Program-made: the position numbers and the translations under genes
Part shown: positions 1 to 5,077 of the stretch, one piece after another
Numbering within the stretch: the stretch's first letter is position 1
Layout: every line of letters begins with the position of its first letter
From: JBBQSF01 sp038214085
Lineage (GTDB): Bacteria > Bacteroidota > Bacteroidia > Bacteroidales > CG2-30-32-10
Length of the DNA: 5,758 bases
Direction: 5' to 3'
Assembly (NCBI GenBank): GCA_038214085.1
Contig: JBBQSF010000158.1
Location: forward strand, 1-5,758
Notes under the pieces: generated by a model
Databases searched by the model: none
The model's input: the letters and a program-made list of their open reading frames with translations, nothing else
What the model was told of the DNA's origin: nothing

Positions 1-1367
1 TTGAAATCGTTACCAGGCACATAAGCATATTTTAAAAACCCTTCGTATCCTTTTTCATCTTTAAGAGCGCTTTGTTTCATCGCTTTAAGCGCATTAGAAA
101 CATCAAAACCCTTGATGCCTTTGATGTAGGCATCAGTTATAACAGAAACTGAATGAAAGCCAATCATACAGTCGGTTTCATTTGCGGATAATTCCCAAAC
201 AGGCAGTTTTCCCACCTGATCAAACTGCGCCAAAAAAGTATTGATAAAATCGCCAGTTCTTTTCTGGTCAATAATCGTAAACAAAGGATGTTCGGCACGA
301 TAAGTATCCCAAAGAGAAAAAACAGTAAAATAATCGAACCCTTTTGTTTTATGAATTTCCATATCTCTGCCCCTATAAAGGCTATCGACATCGGAATAAA
401 TATTTGGTTGCAGCATGCAATGGTACAAAGCCGAATAAAATATTTTTGTTTGTTCAACTGTACCGCCTTCCGCAACAATTTTCCCGAGCTGTAGGTTCCA
501 TAATTTTTTAGTTCCCTGAACCACATCTGCAAAATTCCATCCGGGTATTTCGGTTTGTAGATTTTTTGATGCGCCATTTGTACTAACCCCAGAAATGCCA
601 CATTTTACAGTAAGTTCATTACTGCCGGAAGCTTCAAAAGTTAAAACTATTTTAAGATTTTTACCGGAAACAGAATCAGAATATGCCACAAGAGTATCAT
701 TGCAAAAAAGTTCTGCTTTTTTAATGGGTTTGTTAAATATTGCATCAAAAAACACATATTGTTCTTCGGCCCAGGCTTTTGATTTACGGAAACCTTTGAT
801 TTCATTTTCACCAACTATTTTTATATATGAATCTAAAACCAAATCGCGGTGTTTAAGGTCGATCACTACTTTTTGTTCTGAATTTTTGGGAAAAGTATAA
901 CGGTGCATTCCCGCTCTTGCTGTGGCTGTAAGTTCAACCTTAATGTTTGTTTTGTTGAGCATTACAGAATAATACCCTGCAGAAGCTTTTTCTTTTTCAT
1001 GGGAGAACGATGATGCATATCCATAATCCTTTATTGAAAAATCACCGCTAACAGGCATAAACAGTATATCTCCATAATCAGAACAACCTGTTCCGCTAAG
1101 ATGAGTATGAGAAAAACCATAAATAATGCTGTCGGAATAATGATATGCTGAACATCCGTCCCAACCGGTGAGCCTTGTATCGGGGCTAAGTTGCACCATT
1201 CCAAAAGGTACTGAAACGCCCGGAAATGTATGTCCATGACCATCAGTTCCAATAAATGGATTTACCAATTCGCTGTAGTCGGATATCTTATTTTCTTTTT
1301 GTGCAAGAACAAAAGAAACGGAACACGACATAAATAAAAAAAATAAAAAACCGTTTAGCTTTTTCAT
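1..1367 (-). CDS. Secreted GH92 family alpha-mannosidase, N-terminal 455 residues (3' end beyond window)
   Basis: This is a calcium-dependent exo-alpha-mannosidase of glycoside hydrolase family 92, which removes terminal mannose (often alpha-1,2-linked) from N-glycans or mannans in the periplasm or at the cell surface. The frame is open without a stop from the ATG at 1367 to the left edge. Residues 1-22 form a signal peptide (MKK, a Phe/Leu-rich core, then VLA before Q23), typical of signal peptidase I. Family hallmarks follow in order: VNPFIGTDGHGHTFPG (35-50), WDGCSAYHYSD (69-79), GFSHTHLSGTGCSDYGD (84-100), SLWDTYRAEHPL (351-362), and GKLPVWELSANETDCMIGFH (386-405). Full-length members are about 700-780 residues, so roughly the last 300 are missing; from family knowledge, the catalytic acid and base motifs (GNEPSHH-like and GNDDCGQ-like) should lie there. 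The start overlaps the kinase stop as ATGA. The family call is firm, but the linkage specificity cannot be read from this part. A Cys at residue 15 makes a lipoprotein conceivable but less likely. Confidence 0.95.
   Translation of the reverse strand, partial: MKKLNGFLFFLFMSCSVSFVLAQKENKISDYSELVNPFIGTDGHGHTFPGVSVPFGMVQLSPDTRLTGWDGCSAYHYSDSIIYGFSHTHLSGTGCSDYGDILFMPVSGDFSIKDYGYASSFSHEKEKASAGYYSVMLNKTNIKVELTATARAGMHRYTFPKNSEQKVVIDLKHRDLVLDSYIKIVGENEIKGFRKSKAWAEEQYVFFDAIFNKPIKKAELFCNDTLVAYSDSVSGKNLKIVLTFEASGSNELTVKCGISGVSTNGASKNLQTEIPGWNFADVVQGTKKLWNLQLGKIVAEGGTVEQTKIFYSALYHCMLQPNIYSDVDSLYRGRDMEIHKTKGFDYFTVFSLWDTYRAEHPLFTIIDQKRTGDFINTFLAQFDQVGKLPVWELSANETDCMIGFHSVSVITDAYIKGIKGFDVSNALKAMKQSALKDEKGYEGFLKYAYVPGNDF
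1364..1367 (-). other. ATGA stop/start overlap between the kinase and mannosidase genes
   Basis: On the minus strand the bases read ATGA. The mannosidase ATG (1367-1365) shares two bases with the kinase TGA (1366-1364). Overlaps of this form usually reflect translational coupling by terminating and reinitiating ribosomes, and they place both genes on one transcript. No Shine-Dalgarno sequence precedes this start, which fits both coupling and the general habit of Bacteroidota. Confidence 0.8.
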
Positions 1368-2320
1368 ACAAATTGTTTGAATGCGAGTGCGGCTGCGCCA
1401 AGAACAGCAGCATTACTTTCGTTGAGCGGTGAAGGTATTAGTTTGATTTTATTTTTCCAGATGGGAAGCAGAAAGTGATTCATGTATTTTTCAGTAGGGT
1501 TTAACAATAAATCACCGGCAAGTGAAAGTCCTCCGAACAAAATAATCGCTTCGGGGCTGGTATGTGCAACAGCATCGGCGAGTTTCATTCCAAGAATTTT
1601 AGCTGTAAACTCAAATGCTTCAAGAGCTATTTTATCTTTTTGACAGGCAGCCTCATAAATCATTAATGAATTCATTTGCGAAGTTTCAATCTTTCTCAGA
1701 ATACTTGGTTCGTTTGATTTGGCAAGCATTTCCATAACAGTAGTAACAATTCCTCTCGATGAACAGTATGTTTCGAGGCAGCCTTTTTTTCCGCAACCAC
1801 AGGGTCTTCCTTCAGGATCAACAACGGTATGGCCGATTTCCCCAGCAAAGCCATCGTGACCATAAAGAAGTTCGCCATTTGCAACAATGCCGCTGCCCAC
1901 TCCTGTACCCAAGGTTATCACAATAAAATTTTTCATTCCTTTGGCTGCACCAAACATCATTTCGCCAATTGCGGCAGCATTAGCATCGTTTGTCAAAACT
2001 ACGGGTAGCTTTACTTGTTTTCCAATCATTTCGGCTAAAGGAACCACTCCAACCCAGTCAAGATTTGGCGCAAACTCAATAGAGCCGGTATAAAAATTAC
2101 CGTTAGGCGCACCCACACCCATTCCAACAATTTCATAATCTCCAGATATTACAATCATTTGTTTTAATTTGATTGCAAGCGCTTCAACAAAAGCCTGAGC
2201 GCCTTTATATGAATTTGTTTTCAACGCATCCACCTGAACAATTGTTCCATTGCGGTTTACAAGTCCTACTACAGTGTTTGTTCCGCCAATATCAATACCA
2301 AAAGCAAGTTGATCTTTCAT
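1364..2320 (-). CDS. ROK-family sugar kinase (glucokinase/mannokinase-like)
   Basis: This is a cytoplasmic ATP-dependent hexokinase of the ROK family, 318 residues, a normal family length. The N-terminal phosphate-binding motif DIGGTN is at residues 10-15. The catalytic-base motif LTNDANAAAIGE (109-120) gives Asp112. The second phosphate loop LGTGVGSG is at 137-144. The ROK signature EIGHTVV begins at Glu161, and the structural zinc site is His164, Cys174, Cys176 and Cys181 (CGCGKKGC). A C-terminal nucleotide-binding segment IILFGGLSLAGD is at 259-270. The start at 2320 (MKDQLAFG) is chosen because the IGGTN motif then sits at the usual distance from the N-terminus; the frame is open back to 2434, but that part overlaps the transporter and resembles no ROK N-terminus. 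The gene starts 10 bp after the transporter stop and overlaps the mannosidase start. ROK members phosphorylate glucose, mannose, fructose or N-acetylated sugars. The mannosidase context favours mannose or a mixed hexose substrate, but this is inference. Confidence 0.95.
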   Translation of the reverse strand: MKDQLAFGIDIGGTNTVVGLVNRNGTIVQVDALKTNSYKGAQAFVEALAIKLKQMIVISGDYEIVGMGVGAPNGNFYTGSIEFAPNLDWVGVVPLAEMIGKQVKLPVVLTNDANAAAIGEMMFGAAKGMKNFIVITLGTGVGSGIVANGELLYGHDGFAGEIGHTVVDPEGRPCGCGKKGCLETYCSSRGIVTTVMEMLAKSNEPSILRKIETSQMNSLMIYEAACQKDKIALEAFEFTAKILGMKLADAVAHTSPEAIILFGGLSLAGDLLLNPTEKYMNHFLLPIWKNKIKLIPSPLNESNAAVLGAAALAFKQFV

Positions 2321-2330
2321 ATTAAAGATT

Positions 2331-3719
2331 TTAGGAGGGGTTTGGCTTATGACCTTTAACCCCATAAAACAACAAATAAATATAAGAAAACAATGGAACA
2401 ACAAAGGATATTTGAATTCCAAATGAGTCAGCAATTAATCCCTGCAAAGGAGGTAAAAGTGCACCGCCAAGTATCATCATCACAAGCAACGACGATGCCT
2501 GCGATGTAAATTTTCCTAACCCGTTTATTGCCAATGTAAAAATATTCGACCACATAATTGAATTGAACAAACCAATTGAAAGCATACACCACATCGAAAT
2601 TTTTCCAGATGTAAGTATTGCTGTTACTAATAATCCGAGTGCAACCACTGCAAATAAAGCAAGTGTGCGTGCCGGCATTGATTTACCTAAAATAAAAACG
2701 GTGTAATTCAAGATCATAAAAGCAATGTAATACCAAACCTGTTCAAAACGAAGGCCTTTCATGTAATATGTTATGAAATAGATCAACAAAAATGAGGCGG
2801 CTGCCATCATAATCATATACAGATATTTTCGCGACTTTTTTAGTGTGCTGAGAGAAATCGCGCCTAAAAAACGCCCGATCATTGCGCCTCCCCAATAATA
2901 TGCCAGATAATTGCTTGCTTCGGAGCCACTCAGCCCCATAATTTTTGTTTGACCTAAAAAAGAAATCATATTGTTCCCAATAGTAACTTCGGCTCCAACA
3001 TAAAAAAAGATGGCGAGCATTCCAAAAGAAAGATTTGGGAAACGCAAAGCTCCGGCTTTCTTTTCAATTACGTCTTTATTAGAAAGGACAGGAAGTTTGG
3101 AAAAGTAGATAAAAACAGCAAGAAGTATCAAAACCACAGCAAGAAAAAGATATGGGACTTTAACTGATGAGGCGCTGATATCTGTAGCATTAAAAAAATA
3201 TTCGAAAAGGAAAAAGCCACCCAACACTGGTGCGATAGTGGTTCCGAGAGAATTAAACGCCTGCGAAAGATTCAGCCGGCTCGATGCTGTTTCGGGAGAA
3301 CCCAAAATTGCAACATAAGGATTTGCAGCAATCTGTAAAATAGTAAAACCCAAACCAAGTAAAAATAACGCACCAAGGAACACTCCAAACGAATGAAAAA
3401 TAGTGGCGGCAGGATAGAACAGCGAACAGGCTATTGCCGAAAGAACCAGCCCTGAAATAATTCCGTTTTTATATCCGATTTTTGAAATTGGATCCCCTAT
3501 GGTTATTGATAAAAGAAAGTAAATTAATGAACCGATAAAATAAGCAATAAAAAAAGCAAATTGCACAAGATTCGCCTGAAAATGCGATAGTGAAAAAACA
3601 CTTTTTAGGTATGGACTTAAAATATCATTTAAGACAGTAATAAATCCCCACATAAAAAAAAGCGTAGTTAAAACGATTAAGGCGTAAGAATGTTTTTTTG
3701 TTTGTTCAGTAATTTGCAT
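2331..3719 (-). CDS. FucP/GluP-type sugar:H+ symporter (MFS)
   Basis: This is an inner-membrane major facilitator permease of the fucose/glucose-galactose symporter group, 462 residues. Family motifs are clear: FFMWGFITVLNDILSPYLK (21-39, first helix), QANLVQFAFFIAYFIGSLIY (48-67), IGYKNGIISGL (81-91), LQIAANPYVAILG (128-140), SSRLNLSQAFNSLGTT (146-161), FYVGAEVTIGNN (239-250), GLFNSIMWSNIFTLAINGLG (383-402), and GGALLPPLQGLIAD (418-431). Asp32 matches the functional Asp46 of E. coli FucP, whereas the position of FucP Glu135 is Gln129, as in many GluP-type proteins; Glu244 is a further membrane acid. By eye there are about 14 hydrophobic segments instead of 12; the extra pair lies near 298-346, between the usual helices 8 and 9. 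The gene starts 17 bp after the regulator stop, and the kinase starts 10 bp downstream of its own stop. The likely cargo is the hexose released by the mannosidase (mannose), but the sugar cannot be read from sequence. Confidence 0.93.
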   Translation of the reverse strand: MQITEQTKKHSYALIVLTTLFFMWGFITVLNDILSPYLKSVFSLSHFQANLVQFAFFIAYFIGSLIYFLLSITIGDPISKIGYKNGIISGLVLSAIACSLFYPAATIFHSFGVFLGALFLLGLGFTILQIAANPYVAILGSPETASSRLNLSQAFNSLGTTIAPVLGGFFLFEYFFNATDISASSVKVPYLFLAVVLILLAVFIYFSKLPVLSNKDVIEKKAGALRFPNLSFGMLAIFFYVGAEVTIGNNMISFLGQTKIMGLSGSEASNYLAYYWGGAMIGRFLGAISLSTLKKSRKYLYMIMMAAASFLLIYFITYYMKGLRFEQVWYYIAFMILNYTVFILGKSMPARTLALFAVVALGLLVTAILTSGKISMWCMLSIGLFNSIMWSNIFTLAINGLGKFTSQASSLLVMMILGGALLPPLQGLIADSFGIQISFVVPLFSYIYLLFYGVKGHKPNPS

Positions 3720-3736
3720 GTTTTTCGGGAAATTAA

Positions 3737-4765
3737 TTATTTTATTGTAGATCTGCGGATATTGAGCGAAGTGGAAAGTTCAATAGTTTTCTTACTACGA
3801 ACCTCCTCCTTTGATTTTAGCTCTTCCAGAAGGATCTGAACTGCATTTATACTGAGCTCCTCAATGGGCTGCGCCACCGCTGTAATAGATGGGTTATTAA
3901 ACTTGAAAAATTCGAGATCGTCAAAGCAAAGTAGCGCTATATCTTCGGGAAGTCTTATTTTCATTTCGTGTAAGGTTTCGAGGCAAGCAATGGCAATGTT
4001 TCCGTTAACAGCAAACAATGCGTCAATTTTATTTGGGCCATTCAGCATGGATTTAATTTCCTTTTTTACAGCATTTTTAACATCATCGAAAGGAATTTCA
4101 GCCATAAGCCTTTTGCCGTATGATAAACCATGATCTCTCAATGCTCTATAATATCCTTCGAGGCGGTGATTAATGGTGGAAACATGAAACGGCGATACGG
4201 CAAATGCTGCAATATTTCTGTAACCCTGAAGAATAAGATGGCTGACACCCTCATAAGCTCCTTTAAAATTATTAACAGTTACCGTGTTGGACAAAATATC
4301 AGGTATCGACCGGTCAATAAGCACAAATGGATACTTTTCTTCTAAAAGTGCTTTAAATTCAGCATTGCTTTTTTGTGAACTCGAAATGATTAAACCATCC
4401 ACTTGTCTGTCTTTTAGCATGTGAATTAATTTCTGCTCCTTTTCAACATCTTCGTCGGTACTACATATAATAAGGCTGTATCCTTTTTCTTCGAGAAAAT
4501 CTTCGATATGGCGTGCAATTTTCGAATAAAACGGATTAGCAATATCTGAAACAATTAAACCAATAGTATTTGATTTCCCAAGCCTCAACCCTCTGGCCAT
4601 CATGTTGGGTTTATAATTCAATTCTTTAATTTTTTCCCAAACTCTTTGTTGTGTAATTTTGCTGATTCCGTTTTCTTCGGCTTTATTATTTAACACCATT
4701 GAAACGAGCGATTTCGAAACACCTAAACTTTCAGCTATATCCTGAAGGGAAATTTTCTTTTTCAT
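3737..4765 (-). CDS. LacI-family transcriptional regulator, first gene of the sugar operon
   Basis: This is a cytoplasmic LacI/GalR-type DNA-binding protein of 342 residues, full length. The N-terminal helix-turn-helix covers residues 5-27 (SLQDIAESLGVSKSLVSMVL). The hinge helix includes KPNMMARGLRLG (52-63), with Leu60 at the place of the minor-groove-intercalating Leu56 of LacI. The periplasmic-binding-like effector domain starts at NTIGLIVSDIANPFYSKI (66-83) and includes DR at 151-152, the sugar-contact-type Arg201 (HRLEGYYRALRDHG), and FDDLEFFKFNNPSITAVAQP (281-300), ending in the usual C-terminal strand near LNIRRST. The start at 4765 (MKKKISLQDIA) places the HTH at the extreme N-terminus, as in the family. 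The gene leads the operon, with the transporter 17 bp downstream, so it probably controls its own transcription together with the transporter, kinase and mannosidase. The effector is unknown; mannose or a manno-oligosaccharide is the contextual guess. Whether it represses or activates cannot be told from sequence. Confidence 0.94.
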   Translation of the reverse strand: MKKKISLQDIAESLGVSKSLVSMVLNNKAEENGISKITQQRVWEKIKELNYKPNMMARGLRLGKSNTIGLIVSDIANPFYSKIARHIEDFLEEKGYSLIICSTDEDVEKEQKLIHMLKDRQVDGLIISSSQKSNAEFKALLEEKYPFVLIDRSIPDILSNTVTVNNFKGAYEGVSHLILQGYRNIAAFAVSPFHVSTINHRLEGYYRALRDHGLSYGKRLMAEIPFDDVKNAVKKEIKSMLNGPNKIDALFAVNGNIAIACLETLHEMKIRLPEDIALLCFDDLEFFKFNNPSITAVAQPIEELSINAVQILLEELKSKEEVRSKKTIELSTSLNIRRSTIK

Positions 4766-4788
4766 GAAAATATTTTTAATAACGTAAG

Positions 4789-4796
4789 CAAAATTA
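4789..4796 (-). promoter_or_regulatory. Candidate -7 box for the LacI-led operon
   Basis: The minus strand reads TAATTTTG, a full match to the Bacteroidota -7 consensus TAnnTTTG. It would start transcription near 4780-4784 and leave a leader of roughly 15-20 bases before the ATG at 4765. No TTTG or TTG is found at the expected -33 distance (around 4815), so the promoter is half-supported. It is the only TAnnTTTG match on this strand that I found in the intergenic region. Confidence 0.5.
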
Positions 4797-4865
4797 ACTG
4801 AAAATAATTAATTCTTTGATTTTTTTTATTTCCTAAACTTTTTATTTAAAAAATAATTTTCCTAC

Positions 4866-4883
4866 TTTAACGGTTTAGTTAAA
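4866..4883. promoter_or_regulatory. Candidate LacI-family operator, TTTAAC-N6-GTTAAA
   Basis: The sequence TTTAACGGTTTAGTTAAA is an inverted repeat with two perfect 6-bp arms around a 6-bp centre. Its 18-bp size and dyad symmetry suit a LacI-type dimer, and it lies upstream of the LacI-family gene that heads the operon. Against this, the centre lacks the CG step of many LacI-family operators, and AT-rich arms arise easily by chance here. The site is about 100 bp upstream of the regulator's ATG and about 70 bp upstream of the candidate -7 box. That position is more typical of activation or looping than of simple promoter blocking, unless an unrecognised promoter overlaps it. Confidence 0.45.
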
Positions 4884-4948
4884 ACAGAAAACACAAGCAT
4901 ATAGCAAACGTCAAAGTGCTGAGAGGTAATGCCAAAAAAAATATTCAA

Positions 4949-4978
4949 TTTGAAATTCTGGATTTTTGCCTATATTTG
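4949..4978 (+). promoter_or_regulatory. Bacteroidota-type promoter for the FabH-like gene
   Basis: TTTG at 4949-4952 (-33 element) is followed after 18 bp by TATATTTG at 4971-4978, an exact TAnnTTTG -7 box. Both the element sequences and the spacing match the primary sigma factor promoters described in Bacteroides and Flavobacterium. Transcription would begin near 4983-4987, giving a leader of about 90 bases before the ATG at 5078. Confidence 0.7.
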
Positions 4979-4985
4979 TGGCAAA
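4965..4985. repeat. Inverted repeat TTTGCC-N9-GGCAAA enclosing the -7 box
   Basis: TTTGCC (4965-4970) and GGCAAA (4980-4985) are perfect 6-bp inverted arms. The 9-bp spacer begins with the TATATTTG promoter box. A protein dimer bound here would block RNA polymerase directly, so this is a plausible operator for the FabH-like gene. The regulator that might bind it is unknown; the arms differ from those of the palindrome at 4866-4883. Confidence 0.5.
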
Positions 4986-5077
4986 TAATAAGGCACAATT
5001 CTGGGTTTTGTTTTTGCAGAACACCAATTTATTATGCTGATTAACAAAGATCAATAAAATAATTGTAACAAAATAGT

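Larger units (their letters stand above)
4766..5077. other. 312-bp divergent intergenic region between the sugar operon and the FabH-like gene
   Basis: This stretch has no convincing gene. Reading left to right, it holds the short leader and -7 box of the leftward operon, a very AT-rich block with T and A tracts (about 4800-4860), the palindrome at 4866-4883, and the rightward promoter (4949-4978) with its flanking inverted repeat (4965-4985). About 90 bases of leader then precede the FabH-like start. In that leader TTCTG (4999-5003) and CAGAA (5017-5021) could form a weak 5-bp hairpin. The 8-mer AATTCTGG occurs at 4954 and again at 4997. A 72-codon minus-strand frame (5129-4911) crosses part of this region but has no gene-like character. 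No tRNA, riboswitch consensus or terminator was recognised. Confidence 0.8.

Noticed and set aside
164..601. 145-codon minus-strand open frame inside the mannosidase gene
   Set aside because: It lies in another frame of the GH92 coding sequence, which has clear family motifs throughout this interval; the translated protein resembles nothing I recognise.
595..900. 101-codon plus-strand open frame opposite the mannosidase gene
   Set aside because: It is antisense to GH92 codons, has no recognisable domain, and no promoter was seen.
1323..1325. Cys15 of the mannosidase as a lipoprotein acylation site
   Set aside because: The residues before it (LFMS) fit a lipobox poorly, while VLA followed by Q at 20-23 is a good signal peptidase I site; the lipoprotein option is kept only as an alternative.
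1887..2093. 68-codon plus-strand frame opposite the kinase gene
   Set aside because: It is antisense to the zinc- and ATP-site region of a well-supported ROK gene.
2321..2434. Upstream extension of the kinase (start at 2434)
   Set aside because: The added 38 residues overlap the transporter's last helix-coding region in another frame. The ROK fold begins at the IGGTN strand, so the start at 2320 is the natural one.
2446..2453. AAAGGAGG, a perfect Shine-Dalgarno-like string on the plus strand
   Set aside because: It lies antisense within the transporter gene, no open frame follows, and Bacteroidota rarely use this signal.
3864..4345. Two plus-strand frames (3864-4133 and 4130-4345) that overlap by 4 bases like a small operon
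   Set aside because: Both are antisense to the LacI-family effector domain, have no recognisable motifs and no promoter; the overlap appears accidental.
4818..4860. T-rich tracts in the intergenic region as a rho-independent terminator
   Set aside because: No GC-rich stem precedes the T tracts on either strand, and both flanking genes start here and do not end here.
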